A DNA stretch of 64,000 nucleotides from Chlorops oryzae (Eukaryota > Arthropoda > Insecta > Diptera > Chloropidae): positions 40,313,198 through 40,377,197 of the forward strand of contig CM035806.1 in assembly GCA_020466095.1 (NCBI GenBank), written 5' to 3'. Positions 1 to 11,968 of the stretch are shown piece after piece. The notes below the pieces were generated by a model, which ran no database searches, was not told the DNA's origin, and saw nothing but the letters and a program-made list of their open reading frames with translations. A program made the translations under genes and the position numbers. Within the stretch, counting starts at the first letter, position 1. Each line of letters opens with the position of its first letter.

Positions 1-119
1 GAGATTTTCGCGTTTAAAGGTAAATCCCAAAAGTATGCAAGCACTTTTTTGTTTTTACTTAAAACATTTCAGTATCCCCAAAAATTAATTTAGATTTTGG
101 GACTCCTTTTTTATATTTG

Positions 120-930
120 ACAAGACGGCAAGTTCACAAGTTCGAGGAAAAGAAATTTCTGTGAAGCTTATGAGGAATCGTTCCATTTTTTAATCGTCTT
201 ATTGACTTACTTATTTACAAAACTTAAAAAAGTTGACGTATCAGATGGGCGGTCTCAAAAAAATTTTCCTTACACGCGATGAAGTTCTTGCTTACGGAAG
301 CGATGATCTGCAACACACTTTGTAGACAGTATAGCACACCATCCAATGTTCAAACTTAGTAAAAATTGCTATATACTTGGCCTGACTCTGACTCAAAAAA
401 AAATCCGAAAAAAAAAATTTCCCGTTTCAATTTTTTTTGGGGTTTCTTCAGAGCTCTCGGTTCCTTGCCTTGTGCTTTCCCATTATGCCGTTTTGTTAAA
501 TAACATCAAAGATCTTAAAGCTCTCTTTGAGAACTTTCCTTAAATTTAAAAAATATATTTAAAAAACATCGCATGTCAACAGTTTCACTTCCCCTAAAAG
601 TATGCTTCAATTTTTTAAATAAATGTGATAGAATAAAATTGAAAGAAGCGCTTATAAAATACCAATTACTGGCTTCGGTTGCAAAAAATCGATGTTTTGG
701 AATGGCCTGCTTGCTCCCCCGACATAAATCCCATCGAAAATATTTGAGGAATACTTGCGCGTCGAGTTTATGCTGAAAACAAGCAGTATGCAAATGTGGC
801 TGAACTGAAATCTGCCGTTAAAGAAGTTTGGGAGTCGCTGGACAAGGATACGTTACGCTCTTTAATAAATAGCATGCCGAATCGCTTATTTGAGCTGATC
901 TCAAATAAAGGTGGCTCCACACATTACTAA
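120..930 (+). pseudogene. degraded Tc1-like (Tc1/mariner) transposase
   Basis: The clearest part is 691-930, which reads as the C-terminal part of a Tc1-type transposase: a WPACSPDINPIEN block (the Tc1 family WPA-SPDxNPIEN signature holding the third catalytic acidic region), then GILARRVY and a helical tail ending at a TAA at 928-930. The Trp expected right after NPIENI is a TGA stop (745-747), so the frame is broken. Around 145-175 a short SRGKEISVKL-like stretch recalls the N-terminal helix-turn-helix of the same family; the middle is not recognisable. This is an old, dead copy. Which Tc1 subfamily it belongs to cannot be told from here. Confidence 0.75.
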
Positions 931-2046
931 CACAGTGACACATTTTCGAGGTTATCAAATGTTGACAAAGTTTTGCCTGCAGATCTTGAAATTACTTGAT
1001 AAATGTAGGAAATCCCTATATTTAGTTTTCCTAGTTTTGCTCGTGTTCAAATTTTTGATTTCGTAAGCTTGTGCGAAGCAATGAAAATACGTGACGTCAG
1101 ATTTGTTTTTTTGAAATATAACATAAAATTCGTTTTACAATTAAAAAATTTTTATTTAAGAAGAATATTTTTAAAAAATACACTTTTAAACATATAAATT
1201 GGGTTTCTTTAAAACAAAATCCAAAAAGTGCCTTAAAATGGAAAATATCCCTTAAATTAGAATTGAATCACAATTATTTTTCAGGTATCGTTATTGTAAG
1301 ATGTTTATAAATATTTATAAACTATTGCCATGCCTATATGTTACTGAATATTTTCTTTGTTCACACTAGAAGAGGACATTATATATTTCAAAAAAACAAA
1401 TCTGACTTCACGTATTTTCATTGCTTCGTACAAGCTTACGAAATCAAAATCAATGCAACATTGATGCAACCACTCAGGCTGCATGAAAAATGTAAAGCAT
1501 ATGCAAAGGGATTTTTTGCGCTTTTTCTTCTGATTTTAGGTAAAAAATTTAAACTTTGGAGTACAAAAACGGTATAAAGGAGCTCTCGGATACAGTTGGT
1601 GTACTCCAGGGAGTTGTCGAGTTCTGTTTTGCCGTCATTTTAGTCAAAACATGTTCATAAAATTCGTAACGGCTTGGGAGCTATTGGCCAGAAATTGTAA
1701 AATGAGGTGAAAAATTTGTAAAATTTTTCAGGTTTCTGCTATTTTCAGTTACTAGATACAGTTTTTTGGGTCAGGTATTAATACAGTTCTTTTCTCCATG
1801 TCTTAAGCTAAATCTTTGTTAAAGACAGGAAAATAAAATATTAAACGATTTACGAGATAAAGTCATAAGGAAAAGCACAAAGTTGTGTATTTTAAGTCGC
1901 GGACACAATTTTCAAAATCGAATTATATTTGAACACGAGCAAAACTAGGAAAACTAAATATAGGGATTTCCTACATTTTTCATGTACTTTCAAGATCTGC
2001 AGTCAAAACTTTGTCAACATTTTACGTGTTGCACCGTGTAATCAGC
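931..2046. repeat. inverted-repeat element (Tc1-end-like)
   Basis: A stretch at 931-1062 recurs in reverse complement at about 1926-2040; both carry AAATGTTGACAAAGTTTTG and the AT-rich block around AGGAAATCCCTATATTTAG. Inside, 1065-1130 is again inverted relative to 1372-1447 (AATGAAAATACGTGACGTCA against its complement, with small changes). The left arm begins directly after the transposase stop at 930, so these may be the long terminal repeats of that family or a foldback derivative of it. A third, diverged copy of one arm lies at 34157-34250. No coding capacity is seen in the interior. Confidence 0.6.
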
Positions 2047-5000
2047 TGTTATTGTTAATCTAACATAAAAATTTTACTAATATTAAGAAGTTTCAAATTA
2101 TGCGTTTATAAATATGCACCAATGTTAAAACAAACATTTGAACATAACGGAAGACTACCATGCGATTTTGTTGTTGTTTTTTAACGCAATTATTTAATTT
2201 TTTATTCTTTTTCATTCCTCATCCGCAATTTTTACTTATTGCCTCGGTTACAAACAGTAAGTCAAAAAATAATGGTGCGTTTTTAAATTTGCACCATAGT
2301 GTATGTGAATACAAAAACATCACGTTTTGCATAGTATGACTAATTTACCTATTATTTCCGAATAGGCCTTGGATAATGTAGTTAACATATCCATTGTCGA
2401 CTTTAGTTTGTTTTTTATATTTAATCTATATGATAACGCATTGTAATCATAATATCCGGGCAAAAATTAACTACCTAACCAAGAGCTTAAGTGAGTGAGA
2501 GTGAATGAGTGAACCGGTTTTTTATTCATCGTCTCGCCAGTTAATGTTGGGCAATTTCACGCAAAACAGTCCTTAAGGTCACGCCCCCCACGCTTAACTG
2601 TCGTAAAAAGTTTTCATAATTGTAAGTCCTTGAGAATCACATCCCGTTTGTTTTAAATATTATGAGTTAAGCCATAAAAAATAGGTGATTGTGACGGCTG
2701 TGACTAAACTTAAATACCCTGTTGCAAACATCAACTTTTTTCCCTGCAATTTGCAATTAAAGATCTTGCATTCAAACATCTCAGAAGTCACCCATTCCAA
2801 AACTTTCGACCAACGGCATTAGGGTCCTCTGTTTGTTGCCAAAGAATTTTACTAGAGTCTCTTATTTTAAGGACGATGTAAGTGTGTAAAAACCACGTTT
2901 TGTGAAAGTTTCAAATTGGTAGGTAGTATATTTTTCGAAACTCACCGGCAACGCTGAAAGCACAAAAATTCTAAAATTTAGATTTTTTTGCCTTGAAAAT
3001 GATCATCTGTCGAAAATTTTCAATCATTTCCACCAATCAGAATACTTTTAACGCTACGTCACAAGTGTACATACATACATGAGCAGAAGAATCAAATTTT
3101 GAACTCTGATTGTCGTAACCTTATAATCTATCATCCTTGCTTATATCTTTAAAAATTTGATTGTAACTTACAATTTATTTCATTTGCGTACGCTCAACAG
3201 CTATCGCACGCAATTTGCAATTTGCAATTTCCGATACGTTATCTTGAAATAAGAAAGGGATAACTGGGTCCAAACGAAATCGTCACGATTTTTGGACGAA
3301 TTTAAATTCTAGATGATTTTTCAATTAATTTCTGCAACGACCCCGTGTGTAGAATGGCATCCTGGTTATGACATCACTCATAAGGCGGCCGCACAATAGG
3401 GATTTTCGTCTTCTCAAATTTAAGTAAAGCAATGACGGTTTCGGATCGCCTGTTAACGAACCAACGAAACAACATCTACCGAGCTGGCTAACACATACGG
3501 AAATTCAAAAAACCGCTTTTCCGTTACACTGTCAATTAACTACAAACCAAACATTTTCAATAATGCCACTCCCGAAAACGAGTATTGCTAGTAAAACTAG
3601 TTTCGTATTGGAAAAAAATTCTAACTGGAGATCCGGAATACGGCCAAATTACTATCCGTTGCATCCCTACTAAAAATCACGAAGTTTTGCTTTAAAACCA
3701 TTGGAAGAATGCTGGTAAAGTCTCCAAGCTTCTCTACTTCGAAGGGGGCTTCTTTATGTTAATTAAATGCATTCATTTGGAAACTTTAACGGCAGTTTTT
3801 CTTCGATTTTAATGCAATATTTTTAATTTTTAAGGTTTTTTTCCTTACGTGCCCTCCATATAATCATATGGAAAATGTGTATGCGCATTTATGGAAATCT
3901 GAATGACGTCCTTTCGGATTTGCGTGCGTCTTCTGAAAGCTAAATCTAAACTCTCTTCATAAAATCTTTTTTATTAAATATGAGTTAAATTTAATTGTTT
4001 TATGTTACTCTACTTATTCCTGAGCTTCTATGAATGAAATTTATTTTTTAAGATATTTTGAAGAAATTTACTATGCCAGCATATTTTAGGGCACTAGATG
4101 TAATTCCCAAAAATTTCGATTTCAGTTCTAATATGTCTCTAAATCTTTTTTTTTTCATTTCAAGTACTTTTAATCATATTTTCTCTTGAGTACTTGATTA
4201 GAAACCAATATTCTTGTATCAAAAGATCTCAAAAAGTAATCCGAATGCCTTCGAGGCTTAACATATCAGATGATCGTAGTGTAGTATTATCTTTAAACAC
4301 ACGTGCATTGAGGTTTAAGGAAGTTTCTAAAAAAAAAAAAAAAAAAAAAATAATTTTGAGATTGTACAAGCAACAACAGAAAAAACTCCTTGCAGCCACG
4401 CTGAATACTTGGCGCTACCATTTTCTTATATTGTTCCATAGTGATATATTGAAAAATAGTAATAAAACAGAATTTCTTCTCTGAGGAAGACTACAAAGCG
4501 AGTCGAAACGCGTAGGGGAAAAAGGAATTTTTGAGTTTTTGAATTTCCTTTAAATTTGCCGACCAAAAACCCGCCCCTATAACATAATTTCATCTCGTTA
4601 AATCCTTATAAGATTTCGAATTCATCCAGCCAGCAATTCGTTATGGCATAAATTTGTTCTTCTATGAATCCATTGACGACATGAGAGAAAAATGTAATGT
4701 TGAAAAACTTCATGAGTAGCAAGGAACAAATTCAGCGATAGCAGACCAAAAAGTTTCTCAGACCAACAGCGGACCACAACATCCACCAAGAATTTCTTTC
4801 TTTTTTTTTGTGTTTCCAATTTTCCCGCGCCGCTATCGCAGAACATTTCAACCATTTTCAAATAAAGATTTCCAAAAACTGAATGAAAAATAACACCTTA
4901 CAAGCAATGCTCGGACTTGAAAATTTTTAAGGTGGTAGATTTTTAAAGAAGAAGTGGTAGATTTATATAAAAAGTGGTAGAATTAAAATTGTGTAAAATA

Positions 5001-5940
5001 GTAATACAATATATCACATCTGATCATGTAGAAAATTGGGAAGCTTATTTGTTTTTAGGTATTTTCCCTTATTACAAGATAACAATGTCAATATTTTTTG
5101 GATGCCGTTAAGCGCGAATACTGCCATTCTTGACAACATTCTTGACAATTGGAAGCTGCCAACATATTTCTTAATAATAAGTACATAACATTGAAGCAGA
5201 TTTGTTGATGTTCTCAATTATTCTAAATGATCATAAAATAAATAAAACAAATACTTACGCACATAGGTAAAAAAAAGTCATCGCAATGTGTATTTTCAGC
5301 AATGGATTCTACAATAGTCCATAGAAACTACTGTGGAAAATTCAGTCGCTAAACCTTACATCTTCCGGCTGGGGAACTATCTCGCAACCTTAAGCAAAAA
5401 ATTTTCTGATTTTTCTCGAGAAAAGCTCTCCAAATGAAACGACTCAAAAATCGATAGATTTATTCGGTGTCGATGGCTGTTGAAAATCCAATGCGATAAA
5501 TAATATCAATGCAGATAAACATGCCAATTGCGTATGTTTGAAATAACGAAAGTAACATTTGAGTATGCCAATCAATGGACTTCTTTTAACATACACTCTT
5601 CATAAAACATTATGAGCTTTATCGAATAATGTTCTTCGATTTTTGATACAGAGTTGAGATAAAAATGATTTTTTTTTTATTTATTTGTTTTGCTCTGCAT
5701 TCACACGAGCTGTGACGGGGTTTTTTCTCTTTCTACTCCACTGGAGTGCAAAGTACAAAAGCAGAAGCTCTAGACAATCGTAAGACTGTCTTGACTCAAC
5801 GTGCACCGGATTTTGAATGGCTCGCTTGAGTTGTAACGAATTTGGTTTGTCAAAACACAAAAAATATTCCAACAAAAGCAAAGACAAAGATTAAAAAAAA
5901 AAATAAATAAAAAAAAAAACGCCAACACAAAAACTTCTAT
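2047..5940. other. intergenic, no gene recognised
   Basis: AT-rich non-coding sequence upstream of gene 1. It contains homopolymer runs (poly-A near 4330) and only short chance ORFs with no family signature. I recognise no exon, RNA gene or bounded mobile element here. Confidence 0.5.
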
Positions 5941-5950
5941 TTCACTTCGA

Positions 5951-6012
5951 GATAATTGATAAATTAAAATTTTGTATAAATATTGAGTGCTGTGGTGAGA
6001 AAAGTTTCAGTC
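5951..6012 (+). promoter_or_regulatory. core promoter of SLC17 gene 1
   Basis: TATAAATA at 5975-5982 is followed by an initiator TCAGTC at 6007-6012 whose A (6009) is 34 nt from the first T of the TATA box. The same 34-nt spacing recurs at genes 2, 3 and 4. Two GATA motifs (GATAATTGATAA, 5951-5962) sit just upstream. The transcription start at 6009 is inferred from these motifs, not measured. The inferred leader runs about 267 nt to the first-exon ATG and contains short upstream ATGs (for example 6117, closed by a nearby stop). Confidence 0.7.
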
Positions 6013-6275
6013 AATCCGGAATGCTCACAGACAGCGGAAGAACAAAAGAAAAGCGAACAAAAGCAAATTCTAAATTTTAGTTTGCGTTTCCGAAACAACA
6101 AAATACATATGTTCCATGCGATCAAAAATCAAAACCATCTGTTGAAATAAATCGAAAAAAAAAAAACAAACAAATTTCAATATAGAAGAGCTTCGGAGCG
6201 ATAAACTCCGAAGATAAACGTGAAGAGATTATTAAAATTTTTTTTATTATTTTGAAGTTGCCGACTGTGATTGAA

Positions 6276-9200
6276 ATGAAACTGAAAAACATCTTTGCCA
6301 CAAAAAGCATAACAATTTCCGATGAGAAAACTTTGGATACCACATCAAAAGGTCGAAAATGGATAAATCGAAAATATTATATGAATTGCTTTGAATAAAA
6401 TTATCATAGATTCGAAATGTCTTACACAGTCGTATTTCCTACATACATTTAAGCACTGGCCCACTCAAATGTACCGAAAATTGTGCAATTTTGATTCCGC
6501 ATTGAGAGGAAATTACATTGCGATTAAAATATTTCCCGCTTGTAGATCCGATTTCTTGTGCAATGTTGACTGTGCTTTTGTGCGTGCTAAATAGAAAATT
6601 TCCCAAGGCTCAATTTGAGGAATCGGAATTCAAATCGGAACCAAAATTTCATATAGAATTTACAGATTTCGATCGTTTTGGTCTTCGGTCGGAACTGCTA
6701 TTGGTTCTTAATTGCACAGAGCCCTATTTTATCCGCTTGTCCAGGGCCGGAACGTGAGAAAGAGTGCTTTGGTAGTGCTTATATTTGTCACAGTGGTATA
6801 TTAAACAATTTTAAGATATTATCCGCAAAAAAATTGGGAGATGTCAATAGGAAGTTTAGAGAGTCTTGGCAAAACCAAATATTAATCCGACGATGAAAAA
6901 TCTCGAAATAAATTCCAGTTTGGACATAAATAGACTAGAACGTAGTTTCGATGAACAATTTATATAACATGATACGAATAAGTTAAAATTTCAAACAGAA
7001 ATTATAACCAAATATCCTTCATAAATTGGACCAGTTAATGTAGAAACTAGTTTCGGACACTATCAATAAATAGATAAGTTTCAGATCAGTTTTTTGAAGT
7101 TAAAATATTATTAGCGCAAAAGATTCTTATGAATTTTTCACTTATTTTATAGGTATATAAATTTTCATCAAATTTGTATCGTAATGAATTTTTCGGTTTT
7201 TTATCTTTTTGGGCCAAATATTTCTACAATTCATGTTTTGCCACCATCGCCCGCCAAATTTTATTTCGTGTAATGTCTTATTACTGATCATTATATACCT
7301 ACCATGTTGTGCAAATAAAGCACTCTTTCTCACGGTCTGGCCCGGCGCTTGTCTATGAGATATAAGTATGTATGTATATGAAAATTTCAGTGCTAAATTA
7401 CTGATTCGTTAGTTTTCGACTCGCGATCCGTATATCTCAGATTAGTTAGTTAGTTCATGTCCAAAGCGTAGGTATCCCTTATTCGACCGAGACTTCTTAC
7501 GAACGATGCGGAAGAGTTAACATGCGTCATTAGACTTCTGGTTTTATTAAAATTTCCATTCAAACTTCGAAATCTTGAAATTTTTTTAAAATTGGACAAA
7601 AAAAAAAAGTGCAAAATGCTACAATAGCGTTCTATTAATGCTGAATTTAATTGTTGTTCGGGGGGAATTTAAATTGCTTCGAAAGCTAAGCAGAGTTTTT
7701 TGTTTTCGTTTTCGTTTTCGTTTTTGTTTTTGCTTTGTTTGAAAACGCGATGTCGTGTTTATAAAAATATTACTTATAATAATAGTAACCCATTGTTTAA
7801 TCAGGCTTACATTCATTGAATTCCGTTCAATCTTGATTTCAAATCATGGATAGAATAACAGTGGGAAAGAATTTAAAATCGGGCTGCTAAAAACCCAGAA
7901 ATAATACCATATTACCGAGCTAGCTATCACGGCCTTCTCTATGAAAGGCCTTCGCCGAGTCAACGAAGGAGGGTAATCACCGGGGTAGGCGACGTAGCGA
8001 CACAGACTCTCTCTACAGCACTTGCCATTAAACTGCATTCATTCAGGGCAAAGACGCATCGTGTAAAAGCCCGTGTAAAAATAGACATACACATTCAACC
8101 ACACATGTTTCGACACATATTATCTAAATAGGGAGAACTATTAATAAATATCTCGAATAATTTTGTAACTCCGACGAAAAAAAAAAAAAATATACATATA
8201 TATATAAATACTTAGTTCATCATAGGCAAAAGATATCCGTAGTCTTGTGATTTTTGTGTTGGCAAAGCATGTTGTTTTTTTTTTTTTTTGTTTTGTTTTG
8301 GTGGTCGATAAAACATCTATTCTGCTGAACATAGCTGTAAAAGTAACAGGAATCTCATACATATCTCGTTTTTGAGTTGATCTAATTATTTGACAGTTTG
8401 TTGATAGCTCCGCAACATTATTTTATTTGTTCAAGTGTTTTACGCAATTCGTATTCTGCATCGACCGCATGCGCGATGAATATTTTTCTCTCTGCCTTAT
8501 CCGAAGAGGCACCCATCGTTGGCATTTGGTTTTAAATGAAAGGCACTTCCATTGGAGCCGATTTACAGATCGAATCGATTTTGAATGCGGCTAGGAGAAA
8601 AGTTCGATTGCACGCACCGCGACAGCGAATAAATTTTCCTTCTATTCTTATATGTAGGTCCTACATTTGGCATACGGCACTTGCAATGCCTGTTGGTATT
8701 CTTTGGCCTCGCCGTGGGCTACTCGATGCGAATCAACTTATCGGTGGCCATTGTGGCAATGACAGATAAAACAACAGCGAATCCGGATTTTAATGTAAGT
8801 GCCCAATATTCATTCATAGAATACTCATCGATATCTGCCCTGCAGAAGATTGGGGTAAATTGGGGCTCTAGCGAGTAGTCCTTGAGTATAGGAAAAAGAA
8901 CCAGTGCACGAGTATAGATACCGAGAGTAGAGACTAACTAGTGGCAAACGGTAAACGAGACGCGTACTGTTCAATTTTGCTTCAACGTTAATGTAACTCG
9001 ATAGTGTGATGGAAGAGTGTTGGCTTGGAAATCTGAAGGGCGTGAGTTCGATCCCTGTCGCAGGCGAAAAAAATGTGGAAGAATAGTAAAATTCAAAAAT
9101 ACAAAAAAATGAAAATAAAATACACGTGGCTTGTCTGACTTTCGCCATTGGTGCTTTGACGTCTCAGAACTTGTTCAAATATTTCTATGAATTTAAAACC

Positions 9201-11130
9201 TTACTTTTTATTTGCTTTTTATTCTTCTTAATATTTAATTTTGAATAACTAATCCAAAAAAAAAAAAAAAAAACTGCAGCATGATGCGTTGCCTTTGCTA
9301 GTAACGTAACATATGAAATGTACTTGATTGGCCCCATAATCTCTACTTCTACATTTCTTCAAACGCGAGCAGAGATTTTTCAATGACAGCACAATGTTAA
9401 AATCGTCAGTTGAGTGCATTGTGGGGGAAATTAATGGCGAGTAGCACTGGGGTATTTACGAGTACTCTTAGACCATACCCTGGCGTACTCCAATCCTCTA
9501 CAGGGTGGGGTGGGGTCTCATTGAGCAAGAACTCGCAGAATGTACAAAGCTGTGGTTAAAGCGTAGCATGTTCAGGGAACAATCTTAGCTTAGGCGTCAG
9601 ATTATTGTACAAGGTACATACAAGGTATAAGCAAAGAGAGTCCATTAAGTTTCACACAGGTAAATTCTTATCCTCTCTACCAGAAAAACGGAATAAGCTC
9701 TGCTCGACCTTGCTCTCTAAATACTTGGGAGTTTAATGCTAATGTTTCATGTGAGTTTCTTTCTCTGGGTCTTTTTTTTTTTGAAGGATTACCCCTGGAC
9801 GGAAGGAACAAAATCGGTAATTTTGAGCAGTTTCTTTTGGGGCTACATTGTCACTCAAATTCCTGCTGGATATTTTGGAAAAAAATTTGGCTCAAAAGGT
9901 GTTTTGCTTTGTGGAATCTTTGTTTGTTCGGTCTTAGCGGTACTGACACCCATCGGCGCTGACATTGGTGGTTGGCAGCTACTTTTGCCGATACGAGTCG
10001 TCCAGGGTCTCTGTCAGGGTGTTATTTTCCCATCGACTCATGGCCTTATCTCTAAATGGGCACCAGTGGAGGAGCGAAGTTCTTTGGCTACCTACGCTTA
10101 TACAGGATCTTCATTTGGTACGGTCCTGATGATGGGCATAAGCGGTGTCATGGCATCATCGTCAATGGGTTGGCCAAGTATTTTTTATTTTTCTGGTGGT
10201 GCCGGAATTCTCTGGTGTGTTCTATGGTACCTTTGGGGTGCAAGCTCACCAAATGAATATAAATCAATATCGGCCGAAGAGAAAGATTATATAGTGAACT
10301 CACAAGGTAATGTGGAAACTGTGAAGGCGCCGCAGCAACCGCCGAACGCAAGGACGCCTTGGCTTCAGATATTAACGTCGCTGCCGTTTATGGCCATACT
10401 TGTTTCGCATTCATTCCACAATTGGGGCTATTGGACGTTATTAACGCAGATACCGACGTATATAAAAAATATTCTTGGAATGGATATAAAATCGAATGCG
10501 CTACTGTCGGCATTGCCGTATGCGGCGAATTTCATACTGGCCTTTGTATTCTTAGCCCTGTGGGCCATATTGCAAAAGCGAAATTGCATGCCGTTAAATG
10601 TTGGACGAAAAATGTTCAATACGATTGGTTGCTGGGTACCAATGATAACGTTAATTTGTCTTACCTTCGTTGGTAAAAATCAGACGGGGCTGACAATTGT
10701 TTTACTGGTTTTTACCGTTGGAATCAATTCGGGTATAAATTTAGGCTTTCAAATAAATCATATCGATCTATCACCAAATTATGCTGGCATACTTATGGGC
10801 ATTACAAATTGTGCGGCAAATATTATGAGCATTCTTGCGCCATTAATCGTTGGAGTCATCGTCACGGATGAGGTAGATTCATACGATCAAAAATATTAAT
10901 TCAATAAATGATCAAATCATATCGATAATTCTGTTTTCATATTTCAGAAAAACCCGAACCAATGGCATATCGTATTCTTTATTGCTGCGGGTCTCTATTT
11001 TGTTGGGAATTTATTCTTCATTGCGTTTGGTAAAACTGAAATTCAATCATGGAACGAACCGAAACCCTCAGCGATATTCGAAAAAAAACATTCCGAACAC
11101 ATTGTGCCGCAGCACACGCAGAGACCTTGA
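6276..11130 (+). CDS. SLC17-type MFS transporter, gene 1
   Basis: Predicted CDS is join(6276..6351, 8658..8794, 9787..10872, 10948..11130), 493 aa. All introns are GT-AG, with phases 1, 0, 0. Exon 1 is an inferred 25-residue cytosolic tail, chosen because it lies below the promoter, is the first ATG after an in-frame stop, and ends in a donor (G|GTCG) that splices into GPTFGIRHLQC. Exon 2 (residues 26-71) holds TM1 with the family MRxNLSVAIVAMTD motif. Exon 3 (72-433) holds TM2-11: FFWGYIVTQIPAGY, the MFS loop GKKFGSK, WAPVEERS after TM4, and NHIDLSPNYAGILMGITN near residue 395. Exon 4 carries TM12 (WHIVFFIAAG) and a polar tail. SLC17 proteins are plasma-membrane or vesicular anion transporters, many Na+- or H+-coupled; fly members are called putative phosphate cotransporters, and the substrate here is unknown. 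Length is normal for the family. Exons 2-4 are firm; exon 1 is less certain. Confidence 0.88.
6742..7345. mobile_element. hAT-type non-autonomous element in gene 1 intron 1
   Basis: A 604-bp element is bounded by imperfect terminal inverted repeats: CAGGGCCGGAACGTGAGAAA on the left and, read from the right end, CCGGGCCAGACCGTGAGAAA. It is flanked by an exact 8-bp duplication CGCTTGTC (6734-6741 and 7346-7353). An 8-bp duplication with CAGGG-type ends is the hAT superfamily hallmark. No transposase is encoded, so it would need a partner in trans. Confidence 0.8.
7354..8657. other. gene 1 intron 1, distal part
   Basis: Intronic sequence between the hAT element and exon 2. It holds a short TTTTCG-type tandem run near 7700-7735 and AT-rich sequence. 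No bounded repeat or extra exon is recognised. Confidence 0.5.
9000..9066 (+). repeat. tRNA-like sequence (SINE head remnant) in gene 1 intron 2
   Basis: An A-box-like TAGTGTGATGGAAGAG is followed 40 nt later by a B-box-like GAGTTCGATCCC, the internal pol III promoter layout of a tRNA. Acceptor and T stems do not pair well, and an A-rich tail follows, so a tRNA-derived SINE remnant is more likely than a working tRNA. Confidence 0.45.
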
Positions 11131-11690
11131 ACTACGCCTTAGCCTTAAGTACTAAGTACTTCTCTAAGTTGTTTTTCTTTTATTTAAATATTCGATATAG
11201 ATTTAGAAAAATTGATTATTTTTAAAGCTTCAAATTAGGTCTTCCATAATAGAAGGGGAGTGAGTCCAAGAGAGGTTTCCGCTATCAAATCTCAGTCCCC
11301 AATAATATAGGAGCTTATTGGCTGAGCAGCCAATCATAAATTAAGAAAAAATCGATCATGAAGGTCCTATGTTTAACCGTGCTATAACACGATCTTGTTT
11401 TTATGCGCAGTGTTGGTATAAATTCACAGTATGTTTATCCATAAAAGAACAAAAAAAAAAAAAAAAAATTGCCTTATATAGGGCCAAGGTCATAGCATGG
11501 TTCAATTACATGCTGGCAAATTTGTATTCCAATAATCCGGCGGCTTGGGCATGTCAAATATTGTACATAAATTTGAAGAATAGGATGAAATTCATAAAGA
11601 ATCAATCAATCAATCAAGAATATTTCTTCTGACGATTAAGCCATGACAAAGACCCAAAAAAATTTAATAAATCTTAGCGCGTCGAACTTT
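11131..11690. other. gene 1 3' flank
   Basis: AT-rich sequence after the gene 1 stop. I see no clear AATAAA in the first 250 nt. A poly-A run lies near 11453-11468. No further gene is recognised. Confidence 0.4.
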
Positions 11691-11699
11691 AGTACACTG

Positions 11700-11935
11700 A
11701 AAAAATTTTGCATCGTTGTTTCTACGATAGGAAGACGTAGAAAAATATAATAGAATCTACGTAAAATACAATAAGTTTTACTATATATATAATAGTTTCT
11801 ACTGTGAAGAATTATGTCCATCATAGATTTTACGATTTAAATATCATAGAGTCTACGATGGAAATGTCATAAAATCTACGTAAAATACAATAAGTTGTAC
11901 TGTAAATCCAATAGTTTCTACTGTTTCCCACTTAT
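11700..11935. repeat. two-copy tandem repeat, period about 119 bp
   Basis: The block ATCTACGTAAAATACAATAA followed by an ATAGTTTCTACTGT segment occurs at about 11755-11801 and again about 119 bp on (11874-11922), with shorter versions of TCTACG and ATAGA between them. It abuts the left arm of the foldback element. Confidence 0.6.
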
Positions 11936-11968
11936 ATTGATATAATAAAACTAGCAAGCTCAAATAAC

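Noticed and set aside
9736..9786. In-frame upstream extension of gene 1 exon 3 (a possible ATG start at 9736)
   Set aside because: The extension is a poly-pyrimidine/hydrophobic run ending in TTGAAG, i.e. the intron 2 acceptor region; TM1 is supplied by the 137-nt exon.
10056..10676. Overlapping ORFs in other frames of exon 3 of each transporter (also near 18199-18543, 29885-30241, 54787-55110)
   Set aside because: They overlap the conserved SLC17 frame, have no family motifs of their own and follow from codon bias of the real exon.
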